Source of the DNA: Guptibacillus spartinae
GTDB lineage: Bacteria > Bacillota > Bacilli > Bacillales > Guptibacillaceae
Length of the DNA stretch: 63,503 nt
Direction of reading: 5' to 3'
Assembly (NCBI RefSeq): GCF_028610625.1
Contig: NZ_JAQQWU010000017.1
Coordinates: 1-63,503 of the forward strand
The stretch's first letter is position 1. Each line of letters opens with the position of its first letter. The notes below the pieces were generated by a model that was not told the origin of the DNA, searched no databases, and saw nothing but the letters and a program-made list of their open reading frames with translations. Made by a program: the position numbers and the translations under genes. Positions 37,630 through 46,770 of the stretch are shown piece after piece.

Positions 37630-38817
37630 ATGAGTAATTCAAGAATTGCAGCAGTCGATGTAGGTAACGACTCACTAAAAGGAATCTATGGAAAAATCGA
37701 ATCTGACCTATACATACCAAACGTCATTGCAAGAGATATAGAAGACCGACCTGTAATTGGAATTGAAGAGCTAGACACGAAAGATCCGCTTGATGGTATT
37801 CATATTCGCGTTCACTCCCCTGCTCTTAAAGATAACAATGCCATCTACCGAGTTGGTAATCTAGCAACAAAGAGTGACAATCCGACTGAATTAGACCCAG
37901 GAAGTGCAAAGTCAGAGGAAGACCAAACGCTAGTTATGCTGTTTGCTTCTCTCGCTTTGGATGCAGTTAACCCAAAGAACTCAGCGAATTTCAAAAACCA
38001 AAACGGTGTGATCGATGCTAATTACACGCTTGGAACAGGTCTTCCACTTCGTGAAGTAAAAGAAGGAAAAGATGTTGGTTATCGTTCAAGGCTTCTTGGT
38101 TCTGTTCACCAGGTAGAATTTCTTGTAACACCGAAATATCAGGGTAAGAAAGTTAACATTAAATTTGATGAAGTAAAAGTTTATCCTGAAGGATTTGCTG
38201 CTTACATTAACCTTGTAATGGACAGCGATCTAAATATCATTAATAAAGACTTGATCGACAAGCGCATCTTAATACAAGACATCGGTGGTCTTTCTACCGA
38301 TATCGCGGTTATTAAAAACCGAAACGTTGATGATGATAAGGCACAGGGCTTTAACCTAGGGGTTGCTGAGTCACTTGAAGCGATTCGTGAAGAAATTCGC
38401 TCAAAGCACGGCGTGGAACTGGATAGCCGCCGTGATGTAGTTGATATTATTACGAAGAAGAACGATCGTAATCACATTATGGTGCGCGGAAGTCGTACAA
38501 GTGTTCATGATATTACAGATCGTATTCTTTTGGAACTTGCGAAGAAACAATATCGTCACCTTCGTAACGTTTGGCAGAAGAACTCTCAATCTGAAATCTG
38601 CTACTTTGTTGGTGGCGGTTCAATTGTTTTGAAAGATTACTTAAAAACGTTAAATAATAACCTTGATGGGTACAACATTGACTTCTTTGAAGATGAGAAA
38701 GAAAGCATCTGGATGATGTCTAATGCTTATTACAAGCTGATCTCTGACTTTACTCGTAAAAATAGTAAACCTCAGCACCAGGAAAAGAAAGAAGAAAAGC
38801 ACAAGGTCAAAAACTAG
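37630..38817 (+). CDS. ParM-like actin-family segregation ATPase
   Basis: This is an actin-fold protein of the ParM/StbA type, which forms filaments that push plasmid copies apart. The 395-aa protein has the phosphate-1 loop DVGNDSLK at 10-17, the phosphate-2 loop DIGGLSTD at 217-224 and the adenosine motif GGGS at 328-331. It ends in an unusual basic Lys/Glu-rich tail. I chose ATG 37630 (MSNSRIAAVD) with AAAGGATGG upstream; an earlier ATG at 37609 has no site. It is followed by a ParR-like gene 9 bp downstream and preceded by iterons. It is unrelated to ParA. Confidence 0.88.
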   Translation: MSNSRIAAVDVGNDSLKGIYGKIESDLYIPNVIARDIEDRPVIGIEELDTKDPLDGIHIRVHSPALKDNNAIYRVGNLATKSDNPTELDPGSAKSEEDQTLVMLFASLALDAVNPKNSANFKNQNGVIDANYTLGTGLPLREVKEGKDVGYRSRLLGSVHQVEFLVTPKYQGKKVNIKFDEVKVYPEGFAAYINLVMDSDLNIINKDLIDKRILIQDIGGLSTDIAVIKNRNVDDDKAQGFNLGVAESLEAIREEIRSKHGVELDSRRDVVDIITKKNDRNHIMVRGSRTSVHDITDRILLELAKKQYRHLRNVWQKNSQSEICYFVGGGSIVLKDYLKTLNNNLDGYNIDFFEDEKESIWMMSNAYYKLISDFTRKNSKPQHQEKKEEKHKVKN

Positions 38818-38826
38818 TAGGGTGAT

Positions 38827-39390
38827 TTGATGAAAAAGGCGGGGATGACGGGGATACAGAGAGGACAGGCGATCACCTTTCGCCTTCCCTCTGATACACC
38901 TGATCATATTCTAAAGCAGCTACAGAAGTTAAAAGAAGAAGAGAGACGAAACTTCTCTAGCCGAATTGCAGAATATGTTCTTGATGGCGTCACACAAACG
39001 ATTAGACGCGATAATGATGCGATTACTGTGCCTTTGCCTAAGGGATTGAGCAAAGCTCAAAGAGATTGGTTAAAGCATGAGCATTCAGAAGCGCTTTTGG
39101 GGAATATCGTTTACCAAATTTTATCAGATCCTGTGCGCGCTACATCTCTTCTAGCATCCTTTAACAGTAATTCAATCGACATCGATCAGGCGCTCTATTT
39201 GCAGGAAGAGAGAGTCGGACAGACAGAAGTAGTGGAACCTGTTGAAGCTTTACCAACGATGTCTGATGATGACTTGATGAATTTTGATTGGGAGCAGGCG
39301 AAACAAGAGCAAAGCTCAGCAGTTGAAGAAGAGGAAGAAGAAAGCGTAGATGATTTGCTTGGTGGATTTCTTGATAAAATGAATAAATAA
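38827..39390 (+). CDS. ParR-like centromere-binding adaptor
   Basis: The 187-aa protein follows the ParM gene closely and has the layout of ParR. Its N-terminal part (about 12-60, RGQAITFRLPSDTPDHIL...FSSRIAEYVLDGV) looks like a ribbon-helix-helix DNA-binding domain. A variable middle follows, and the C-terminus is acidic (EEEEEESVDDLLGGFLDKMNK), the place where ParR proteins cap ParM filaments. Identification rests on position, the predicted fold and the C-terminal pattern. The iterons upstream of the operon are its likely targets, which would also give autoregulation. Confidence 0.75.
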   Translation: MMKKAGMTGIQRGQAITFRLPSDTPDHILKQLQKLKEEERRNFSSRIAEYVLDGVTQTIRRDNDAITVPLPKGLSKAQRDWLKHEHSEALLGNIVYQILSDPVRATSLLASFNSNSIDIDQALYLQEERVGQTEVVEPVEALPTMSDDDLMNFDWEQAKQEQSSAVEEEEEESVDDLLGGFLDKMNK

Positions 39391-39393
39391 GTG

Positions 39394-39423
39394 AAAGGCA
39401 GCGGAGATCCGCTGCCTTTTTTT
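39394..39423 (+). terminator. Terminator of the partition operon
   Basis: AAAGGCAGCGGA / TCCGCTGCCTTT form a 12-bp stem with a T-run. Confidence 0.9.
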
Positions 39424-39427
39424 GTGA

Positions 39428-41290
39428 TTAATCTATGGAAATGATCCCGCTATCTCCTTGAGGGATATTTCCCGACTTTTTAACTTTTAATGTTTGCAAA
39501 TTGGTGAAGATCACAGGGGTGGCAAGAGATGGAACCCCACGTCTAACGCTACTTAAATCGACTGTTAACAAGTGATCACCTTTCTTTATTGTCTCGCCTT
39601 CTTTCACGTGGGTCGTAAACCCTTCACCTTTTAATGTAACCGTATCAATGCCAACATGAATTAAAATTTCAACGCCGCTATCTGATTTAATACCGATTGC
39701 ATGCTTTGTCGGAAATACGCTCATCACTTCACCGTTAACCGGGGATACAAATTGACCATCTTCTGGAAGGATGGCAAAACCATCTCCCATCATCCCCTTA
39801 GAAAACACCTCATCAGGCACTTCTTTTAGGGGAATGATTTTTCCTTTAACAGGCATAATAAATGCTTGATCATCGAGTGTTTTTGTAAGATTTATCGATG
39901 TTTTTAAGCGATCTGTAGAAGGATTTGAACGCGTGCCACGCATCGCATCGGCTACAAATTCAACATCTGTTCCAACAATGATCTGTAGGTTACGATTATT
40001 TACTTTCACAACGCCCCGTGCACCATAGCGTTTCAATTCAGCCTCATCCACTTTGGACATATCATTCATCTGTAAACGCAGTCTCGTAGTACAGTTATCA
40101 ATCGAAGAAATGTTATCAATCCCGCCTATGCTTCGAATAAAGTGACCAGCCATCACATCATATTTATCACCCTCTGAATGAGAAGGCGTTTGTACGTTCA
40201 TATCTTCATCTTCTCGTCCAGGTGTTTTCAAATTAAGTTTTTTGATTAAGAAGTAGAAAATAACAAAATATAAAACCCCGTAAATTAAACCGATAACAAG
40301 AAGTAATCCCGCTTTTTGTGCCAGTCCATAATTCAGGAAAAAGTCAATGGCGCCAGCAGAGAAGCCAAAGCCATGGTGAATGTCCAGCACGTAAGCGAGA
40401 ACCATGGAACTAGCTGTTAAAAGAGCATGAATTCCATATAATAAAGGAGATAAGAACATAAAGGCAAATTCAATTGGCTCCGTAATTCCTGTTAAAAAAG
40501 AAGCAAATGCAATCCCAATTAACATCCCGCTAACTTCAGCTCTTCTCTCTTTTTTCGCGGCAGCGATCATAGCAAAGCATGCTGCAGGGAGACCGAACAT
40601 CATAATCGGGAAGAAGCCAGCCATGAAAATTCCGGCAGAAGGATCTTCGGCAAAGAATCGATTAAGATCTCCTGTTGCACCGTTATACTCTCCGAAGACG
40701 AACCATAGAAAACTATTTAAAACGTGGTGTAGGCCGAACGGAATAAGAAGTCTATTTAAGAACCCGAATACGCCGACTCCCAGTGCGCCTGCCCCGATAA
40801 TCCATTCGCCGAGAGCGTTGATTGCATCTTGAATGGGCGGCCATACAAAACCGAAAATACCGGCTAACAAGATCATAGCCGTAGCTGTTACAATTGGAAC
40901 AAAGCGCCTTCCACCAAAAAATCCAAGCCATGTTGGCAGTTTGATATCGTGGAAGCGATTGTAAAGTAATCCGGCCACGACACCGGAGAGGATTCCTCCT
41001 AAAATCGCCATGTTTATATTTTTGTCAATCGCTAATGTCCCCTGTGTAAGTACCAGATAGCCGATCGCGCCTGCTAAACCAGCAGCCCCATTACTATCTT
41101 TTGAAAATCCGATCGCAACCCCAATAGCAAAAATAAGGGCTAGATTATCAAATATCGCTTTTCCTGCTGCAGCTACAAAGGGTAAGTCAAAGAAATCAGG
41201 ATGTCCTAACCTTAACAGTAAGGCGGCAGCCGGTAGTACGGCGATAGGCAGCATTAACGACTTACCGATACGCTGTAAAGCTCCGAGCAT
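39428..41290 (-). CDS. nagE: PTS N-acetylglucosamine transporter, EIICBA
   Basis: This is a sugar phosphotransferase permease that imports and phosphorylates a GlcNAc-type sugar. The 620-aa protein has the EIIC membrane domain (1-355), the EIIB domain (about 375-450) with Cys400 in DNCTTRL, and the EIIA domain (about 475-620) with His545 in ILIHVGID. The neighbouring nagA-nagB-nagR and shared NagR operators define the substrate. It is divergent from nagA. Confidence 0.93.
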   Translation of the reverse strand: MLGALQRIGKSLMLPIAVLPAAALLLRLGHPDFFDLPFVAAAGKAIFDNLALIFAIGVAIGFSKDSNGAAGLAGAIGYLVLTQGTLAIDKNINMAILGGILSGVVAGLLYNRFHDIKLPTWLGFFGGRRFVPIVTATAMILLAGIFGFVWPPIQDAINALGEWIIGAGALGVGVFGFLNRLLIPFGLHHVLNSFLWFVFGEYNGATGDLNRFFAEDPSAGIFMAGFFPIMMFGLPAACFAMIAAAKKERRAEVSGMLIGIAFASFLTGITEPIEFAFMFLSPLLYGIHALLTASSMVLAYVLDIHHGFGFSAGAIDFFLNYGLAQKAGLLLVIGLIYGVLYFVIFYFLIKKLNLKTPGREDEDMNVQTPSHSEGDKYDVMAGHFIRSIGGIDNISSIDNCTTRLRLQMNDMSKVDEAELKRYGARGVVKVNNRNLQIIVGTDVEFVADAMRGTRSNPSTDRLKTSINLTKTLDDQAFIMPVKGKIIPLKEVPDEVFSKGMMGDGFAILPEDGQFVSPVNGEVMSVFPTKHAIGIKSDSGVEILIHVGIDTVTLKGEGFTTHVKEGETIKKGDHLLTVDLSSVRRGVPSLATPVIFTNLQTLKVKKSGNIPQGDSGIISID

Positions 41291-41314
41291 AAACGTTCAA
41301 CCCCTTTCATTATT

Positions 41315-41328
41315 TGAAAACGTTTTAT
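41315..41328. promoter_or_regulatory. Candidate cre site upstream of nagE
   Basis: TGAAAACGTTTTAT matches the CcpA cre consensus TGWAANCGNTNWCA at 12 of 14 positions, and lies 25-38 bp before the nagE start. This suggests catabolite repression. Confidence 0.5.
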
Positions 41329-41358
41329 TATCCTGTTCATCATAACAGCACAAAATAT

Positions 41359-41420
41359 AGTTGTCTATACCAATAAAGGGATTTTAAAGAGATCCGTCCC
41401 TTTTACTGGTATAGACAACT
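41359..41420. promoter_or_regulatory. Paired NagR operators (dre sites) between nagE and nagA
   Basis: AGTTGTCTATACCAAT (41359-41374) and ACTGGTATAGACAACT (41405-41420) are inverted copies sharing the 12-mer TGGTATAGACAA. The motif matches the NagR/DasR-type operator known for the B. subtilis nag genes. One copy faces each promoter of the divergent pair, and NagR is encoded in the same locus. Confidence 0.88.
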
Positions 41421-41472
41421 GTACTAAATAGTGATACCATTCTATTAATAGAACGATGAGGAGTGTTTGGTT

Positions 41473-42669
41473 GTGACTGAGACAAGTTTCGTTATCGATC
41501 AAGTAACAGTGTTTAGCGAACGAGAAACAATAGAGAACGGGTACCTTAAAGTGAAGAACGGCATCATTACTGAAATTGGGTCGGCAAAGCAACGTAAAGA
41601 AATTGATGGTGAAAAAGTTTATACGTTTCCTGAAAAAGTCTCTCTCCTTCCAGGTATGATTGATGTTCATATACACGGGGTAAACGGAGCAGATACGATG
41701 GATGCAACAACAGAAGCGCTTGATACGATGACGAAAGCACTTCCTCACGAAGGCACAACAAGCTTTCTTGCGACTACCATTACTCAGGAAGCCAAAGCGA
41801 TTGAACGTGCTCTACAGAACGCTGGGGAGTATATAGAGAAAAAGCAAAAGGCCGGTCATGCTGAAGTGCTTGGCATACATTTAGAAGGACCGTTTCTAAA
41901 CAGTGAACGAGCCGGGGCACAACCACTGCATGCGATGCAGCGTCCTAATCACCTTGTGTTTGAATCGTGGAATAAACTTGCTAATGAAAAGATTAAGCTT
42001 GTGACACTTGCTCCTGAAAAAGATGGCGGTATGGAGCTTGTTCATTATTTAGCAAAAAGAGGGATTATTGCTTCAATTGGTCATTCTGATGCAACTTATG
42101 AGCAGGTGATGGAAGCAGTATCCAATGGTGCAACTCATATTACACACCTCTATAATGGCATGCGAGGTCTGCATCATCGAGAGCCCGGTGTGGCAGGAGC
42201 TGCATTATTACTCGATCAATTAAAAACAGAAGTCATTGCCGATGGTTTTCATGTTCGACCAGAGATGATTCAATTAGCTTATCAGCAAAAAACGGCATCA
42301 GGGATGATTTTAATCACGGATGCCATGCGTGCAAAATGCCTTAAAAATGGCCGTTATGACTTAGGCGGGCAAGAGGTTCAAGTGAAAGATGGCAAAGCTC
42401 TTTTGAAGAATGGGACTTTGGCGGGAAGTGTGTTGAAGATGAAAGACGCGCTTAGGAATATTCAATTTTATACGAAGTGTTCCCTTGAAAGCGCCGTTAA
42501 AATGGCTTCTGAAAATCCTGCCAAACAGCTTGGGGTTTTTGATCGAAAGGGTAGTCTTGCCGTTGGAAAAGATGCAGACCTATTCTTACGATCTGAAGAG
42601 GGAGAAGTAGTGATGACATTTTGTAAGGGGCACATGGCATATTCGAATGAAGGGGGGCTGGGAGAATGA
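41473..42669 (+). CDS. nagA: N-acetylglucosamine-6-phosphate deacetylase NagA
   Basis: NagA removes acetate from GlcNAc-6-P to give glucosamine-6-P. I chose GTG 41473 (398 aa), 9 bp after the AGGAG site. The amidohydrolase fold shows DVHIHG near 60, HLEGPF near 137 and GHSDATYEQ near 198, with the catalytic Asp in ILITDAMRA near 279. It overlaps nagB by 4 bp. Confidence 0.95.
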   Translation: MTETSFVIDQVTVFSERETIENGYLKVKNGIITEIGSAKQRKEIDGEKVYTFPEKVSLLPGMIDVHIHGVNGADTMDATTEALDTMTKALPHEGTTSFLATTITQEAKAIERALQNAGEYIEKKQKAGHAEVLGIHLEGPFLNSERAGAQPLHAMQRPNHLVFESWNKLANEKIKLVTLAPEKDGGMELVHYLAKRGIIASIGHSDATYEQVMEAVSNGATHITHLYNGMRGLHHREPGVAGAALLLDQLKTEVIADGFHVRPEMIQLAYQQKTASGMILITDAMRAKCLKNGRYDLGGQEVQVKDGKALLKNGTLAGSVLKMKDALRNIQFYTKCSLESAVKMASENPAKQLGVFDRKGSLAVGKDADLFLRSEEGEVVMTFCKGHMAYSNEGGLGE

Positions 42670-43400
42670 GAATTATCCAAGCAAATGATTATGATCATTT
42701 GAGCGAATTAGCCGCGAATTATCTCATTGATAAGATTCAAACAAATCCGGCAATTGTGCTCGGCCTTGCCACCGGGGGAACACCTCTTGGGACATATAAA
42801 CGACTGATCAAGGACCATGAATTATACGGAACCACATATAAAAACGTCACCACGTATAATCTGGATGAATATGTAGGTTTTTTACCAGAAAATCCGAATA
42901 GTTATCATGCTTTTATGTATGACAATTTATTCGAAAAAGTAGATATTTCTACTGAAAATGTTCATCTCCCTAATGGAAGTGCTGTTGATCTCGTAGAAGA
43001 ATGTAAAGACTATGAAGCACGTATTGAGGGAGCAGGGGGGATCGATGTTCAGCTTCTAGGTATGGGAAGCAATGGTCACATTGGATTCAATGAGCCGGGC
43101 ACATCATTTCAATCAACGACGCAAATTGTTGAGCTGGCACCGTCTACCAGAGAAGCCAACGCACGTTTTTTTGGTGATATTCGCGAAGTCCCAAATCAAG
43201 CCATTACAATGGGGATTGCCACTATTATGAAGAGCAAAGAAATCTTGTTACTCGTATCAGGAGAATCAAAAAACGAAGCGATGAGAAAATTGGTGGAAGG
43301 CGAAGTTGATGAATCCTTTCCTGCATCGGTATTAAACAACCATTCACATGTTACAATTATTGCGGATAAAAAAGCGTTGTCTGGCGTAACCTTGCGCTGA
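42666..43400 (+). CDS. nagB: Glucosamine-6-phosphate deaminase NagB
   Basis: NagB converts glucosamine-6-P to fructose-6-P and ammonia. The 244-aa protein has GLATGGTPLGTY near 34-45, NLDEYVG near 67 and GSNGHIGFNEPG near 134-145, with the catalytic Asp and His in these motifs. It is coupled to nagA by a 4-bp overlap and is 15 bp ahead of nagR. Confidence 0.97.
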   Translation: MRIIQANDYDHLSELAANYLIDKIQTNPAIVLGLATGGTPLGTYKRLIKDHELYGTTYKNVTTYNLDEYVGFLPENPNSYHAFMYDNLFEKVDISTENVHLPNGSAVDLVEECKDYEARIEGAGGIDVQLLGMGSNGHIGFNEPGTSFQSTTQIVELAPSTREANARFFGDIREVPNQAITMGIATIMKSKEILLLVSGESKNEAMRKLVEGEVDESFPASVLNNHSHVTIIADKKALSGVTLR

Positions 43401-43415
43401 AAGGAGTTTGTTCCG

Positions 43416-44138
43416 ATGATTGATAAAACGTCACCATTACCGATTTACTATCAGTTAGTCGAGTGGATAAAAGGGTTAATTGAACGTGGTGAATTAAAAC
43501 CAGGAGATTCATTACCGTCAGAGAGAGAGTATGCAGAGCGATTTAGTATTAGTCGGATGACAGTGAGGCAGGCCATTACAGAGCTTGTGAACGGTGGGTA
43601 CCTTTATCGCCAAAAAGGCGTTGGGACATTCGTAGCTGAGAAAAAAATTGAGCAGCAACTAATGGGGTTAACAAGCTTTACTGAAGATATGAAATCACGT
43701 GGCATGGAGCCAAGCAGCAAACTGGTGGGGTTCGAAATTGTTCCTGCTCCTTCGTATATTTCGCATCAGCTAAACATAATGGAGCATGCCCCTGTATACG
43801 AAATTAAGCGTATTAGATTAGCGGATGGCATTCCAATGGCGCTTGAAAAGACGTATCTATCTGCGAATTTAGTGAAAGGGCTGACCGAAGAAACGGTCCA
43901 ACATTCGTTGTATCATTACATTGAAAATCAGCTCTCGATCAAGATTGAAGAGGCGACTCAGGTGCTGGAGTCGTCTGTAGCGACGCAGCAAGAAGCAGAA
44001 TACCTCAACATTCAAAAAGGTGCACCGATCTTACTTATTCAGCGAAATACGAGACTTGCAGATGACACACCGCTTGAAGTGGTGAAGTCTTCATATCGAG
44101 CCGATCGCTATAAATTTATGATTACACTTAAGCGTTAA
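43416..44138 (+). CDS. nagR: GntR-family repressor NagR
   Basis: NagR (YvoA) represses nag genes and is released by glucosamine-6-P or GlcNAc-6-P. The 240-aa protein has the winged-helix domain (1-75, with LPSEREYAERFSISRMTVRQA) and a UTRA effector domain (about 95-235). Its operators lie upstream of nagE and nagA. The ATG follows AAAGGAG. Confidence 0.95.
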   Translation: MIDKTSPLPIYYQLVEWIKGLIERGELKPGDSLPSEREYAERFSISRMTVRQAITELVNGGYLYRQKGVGTFVAEKKIEQQLMGLTSFTEDMKSRGMEPSSKLVGFEIVPAPSYISHQLNIMEHAPVYEIKRIRLADGIPMALEKTYLSANLVKGLTEETVQHSLYHYIENQLSIKIEEATQVLESSVATQQEAEYLNIQKGAPILLIQRNTRLADDTPLEVVKSSYRADRYKFMITLKR

Positions 44139-44151
44139 GGGAGGGGACCGC

Positions 44152-44898
44152 TTGTTTAATGAATATTTTCATAAAATTAAAACAGCTCTTCAATTGATTG
44201 AAGAGGAAGAAACACAATCGATTGAACGAGCAGCTAGCGCTGTTGCGACGACGATTGAAAATGGGAAAATCGTTCATGTCTTTGGCTGTGGCCACTCTCA
44301 TATGATGGCAGAAGAAGTTTTCTATCGGGCAGGAGGTCTCGTCCCCATTCGTCCAATTTTTATCGAAGACCTCATGCTACACAGGGGTGGCGTACGTTCT
44401 TCTGCTCTAGAAAGAACCAATGGTCTAGCTGCAGATTTTATGAGTAGTCAAGACATTCAACAAGGTGACGTGGTCATCGTTGTCTCGACGTCTGGTCGCA
44501 ACCCCGTTCCGATTGACGTTGCCCTTCTTAGCAAAGAAAAAGGGGCTTTTGTAGTTGGATTGACATCGCGAAATGCTGCAATTGGACAAGCATCCAGGCA
44601 TCATACAGGAAATTACTTGTATGAAACGGTGGATCTTGCAATAAATCACCACGTGGCGCCAGGAGATGCAGCGATGCAGGATCCAGAGAGCCAACTTTCT
44701 TTTGGTTCAACATCTACTGTTCTTGGAATGGCCATTATGAACGGCATTACAGTAGCGGCCATTCAGAAGCTTATTGATCGTGGAATTCATCCTCCTGTAT
44801 TTAAAAGTGGAAATGTAGATGGTTCAGACGAGTGGAATCAAGCATTGATTGCGAAATATAAGTCGCGCATTCCCCTTCTTGAAAGTGATCATAGCTAA
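44152..44898 (+). CDS. SIS-domain sugar-phosphate protein (UPF0309)
   Basis: The 248-aa protein has a SIS fold with VFGCGHSHMMAEE near 43-55 and STSGRNPVPIDVA near 111-123, both typical of phosphosugar-binding SIS proteins. The family (UPF0309) is often joined to amino-sugar operons. It may be an isomerase or etherase for a GlcNAc or MurNAc derivative. It starts at TTG 44152 behind AAGGGAGGGG and is the last gene of the nag operon. Confidence 0.85.
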   Translation: MFNEYFHKIKTALQLIEEEETQSIERAASAVATTIENGKIVHVFGCGHSHMMAEEVFYRAGGLVPIRPIFIEDLMLHRGGVRSSALERTNGLAADFMSSQDIQQGDVVIVVSTSGRNPVPIDVALLSKEKGAFVVGLTSRNAAIGQASRHHTGNYLYETVDLAINHHVAPGDAAMQDPESQLSFGSTSTVLGMAIMNGITVAAIQKLIDRGIHPPVFKSGNVDGSDEWNQALIAKYKSRIPLLESDHS

Positions 44899-44928
44899 AA
44901 AGCTCCCCACTATGGAGAGCTTTTTTTC
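44896..44928 (+). terminator. Terminator of the nag operon
   Basis: AAAAGCTCCCC / GGAGAGCTTTT with a short loop and T-run. It overlaps the stop codon. Confidence 0.8.
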
Positions 44929-45023
44929 ATGAAGTTGACTTCATTTTTTCATTATCTGTAGGGGGCTGTTGTTACTGATCAAATCATTCCCCCGGCAATA
45001 ATTCGTTGAGGAAGGACGTTAGA

Positions 45024-45884
45024 CTAATAAACACGAGCATTTCCGCTTGAAAGAGAAATTTTCACCTGATATTTTCCATTCCCATGGACACCAGAAATTT
45101 TTTTGTTACTAACAGTTTGATCTTTTAGGTTAAAGCTTGTTGAGATATCACCACTGCTTGCTTCTGTATCAAGCGTGAAATTAGCATTGTCTGGGAGATC
45201 TAACTCAACGTCGCCTGAGCTAAGATCAAACGAGACGTCACCCTTTAATTGTGCCATTTGAACATTCATTTCACCTGATGACATTTCTCCATCAAGTGGA
45301 CCAGAATAATTCGTTAAAATCACATCCCCAGAGCTAATATCAAAGCGACCATCCTTTGTTGTAAGCTGATCAATTGTTAGTCTTCCGGAAGAACCATCAT
45401 GTTCAAAGCTTTTCGTTTGCAGGTTAGAAAGTTCAACATCGCCAGAACTCATCTGGATTTGAACATCATTTAGGACGAAAGGACTTCCTGCATCTAATGC
45501 AAGATTTCCTGATCCAACTTCAAGTTTAAGGTTTTGTTTAAAATCTTCTGGTAAAAAGACGGTAACATCAGAATCATTGGTGAAATTTAGAAATTGATAC
45601 CATTTTTTCTTCACTTCTACTTCGATCGTATCTCCTTTTTGTCGTAAGGAGAGCTCTCCATTTCCTGTTAGCACCGCTTTGACATCATGACGTGCCTCGG
45701 GAACGACTTTCATATCACTGCTGTGCGTCATAATGTTTATTTCCTCTATGCGCTCCGTTACTTTTATTTGATTCTCGTCACTTCTTCCAGTAAATAAAGA
45801 TGTGTTCTCATACAGGATTAAACAAACGGCACCAACGGCTAATAATCCAACAATCACAAAAAATCCACTTCTCATTTCGTACAC
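45024..45884 (-). CDS. DUF4097 membrane-anchored beta-helix protein (LiaG-like)
   Basis: The 286-aa protein has one N-terminal membrane helix (about 5-27). A repetitive beta domain follows in which SSGDVEL/SSGEMNV-type segments recur at about 20-residue steps (about 130-245), the pattern of DUF4097/adhesin-like proteins such as LiaG. It is probably exposed on the outer face of the membrane. No liaFSR genes are adjacent. Function unknown. Confidence 0.78.
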   Translation of the reverse strand: MYEMRSGFFVIVGLLAVGAVCLILYENTSLFTGRSDENQIKVTERIEEINIMTHSSDMKVVPEARHDVKAVLTGNGELSLRQKGDTIEVEVKKKWYQFLNFTNDSDVTVFLPEDFKQNLKLEVGSGNLALDAGSPFVLNDVQIQMSSGDVELSNLQTKSFEHDGSSGRLTIDQLTTKDGRFDISSGDVILTNYSGPLDGEMSSGEMNVQMAQLKGDVSFDLSSGDVELDLPDNANFTLDTEASSGDISTSFNLKDQTVSNKKISGVHGNGKYQVKISLSSGNARVY

Positions 45885-46002
45885 CCCCGCGTATTGACTT
45901 TCTATATGGTAATCTTATACTAACTGATTGAAGTAAAACAGAAACCAGAGCAGTAACATGAAATAAGACTAAAGACGTAAACGATGATATGGAGGCAAGC
46001 GT

Positions 46003-46233
46003 ATGTACCTCACAGTGAAAGAGACGGCAGAATATTTATCGCTACCTGAATCTTATATTGAAACGCTCATTCGCGAAAAGCGCGTTCGAACGATTTTTGA
46101 TGGTGAGCAGTATTTGTTGTATAAAGAGCAGTTTAATACTCATTTCGAACAGCTTGAGAAACTGAAGCAAAGACTAGAAGAGGAAGCCAATGAGCCGATT
46201 CCAGAAGATGCAGATGTAAAAGATGAAGATTAG
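46003..46233 (+). CDS. Excisionase-type helix-turn-helix protein
   Basis: The 76-aa protein begins MYLTVKETAEYLSLPESYIETLIREKRV, the MerR/excisionase (HTH_17) pattern. A coiled-coil-like stretch (EQLEKLKQRLEEEANE) and an acidic tail follow. No integrase is nearby, so it is more likely a small chromosomal regulator than a phage remnant. The ATG follows ATGGAGGC. Confidence 0.75.
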   Translation: MYLTVKETAEYLSLPESYIETLIREKRVRTIFDGEQYLLYKEQFNTHFEQLEKLKQRLEEEANEPIPEDADVKDED

Positions 46234-46239
46234 TGACAG

Positions 46240-46273
46240 TAAAGAAAGGATGCCAGTTGGCATCCTTTCTTTA
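46240..46273. terminator. Bidirectional terminator
   Basis: A perfect 16-bp inverted repeat, TAAAGAAAGGATGCCA and its complement, with a 2-nt loop, serves the two convergent genes. Confidence 0.9.
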
Positions 46274-46639
46274 CTTCGTCGAAACTTCGCTCATAATGGC
46301 ATGCGTGTTCTGCTCACTATCCTCGAAGAAAGCCATCCAAGTTTCGCGATGATCCAGTTTTGCGACCAAATGAGGCTTAGTACTAAAGAGAACACCATCT
46401 TTTTTTAATCGCTCAAAACTTTTTTCAATGTGTTTGACTTCAAAATAGACAATCGAGCTAGCATGAGCGAATTTTTCTTTTTCCGGAATGCTAAGAAGAA
46501 GTCGTAGTCCGTTACAATCAAAAAAGGCCATTTGATCAGTTTCAAATAATAACTGTAGCTCCAGAATTTCTTTGTAAAACTGGACAGCTCGTTCCATTTT
46601 TTTGACGGGAATGGCAATTTGACTCACCTGTTTGATCAT
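46271..46639 (-). CDS. VOC/glyoxalase-family protein
   Basis: The 122-aa protein is a single vicinal-oxygen-chelate domain: MIKQVSQIAIPVKKMERAVQF at the start and a second beta-alpha-beta module after residue 60. The typical metal positions include a Glu near the C-terminus. The substrate cannot be told; it could be a glyoxalase, dioxygenase or binding protein. It is a single gene on the - strand, and its stop codon falls in the shared terminator. Confidence 0.75.
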   Translation of the reverse strand: MIKQVSQIAIPVKKMERAVQFYKEILELQLLFETDQMAFFDCNGLRLLLSIPEKEKFAHASSIVYFEVKHIEKSFERLKKDGVLFSTKPHLVAKLDHRETWMAFFEDSEQNTHAIMSEVSTK

Positions 46640-46770
46640 AAAAGGGTTACTCCTCCTAGTTAGAAAGCTTCTTTTCTATTTCTACTAATCAGTATGCGAT
46701 TCCTTTAATTTTTCGTTTATGGAATTGGAAAACGGGAATAGCCTTAAGTAACAGAGGAGGGGTTCTTTTA

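Noticed and set aside
39603-39618. parS-like sequence in nagE
   Set aside because: Only about 11 of 16 positions match, and one half of the palindrome is poor.
46003-46233. Phage or integrative-element excisionase
   Set aside because: No integrase, attachment repeat or other phage gene lies nearby.
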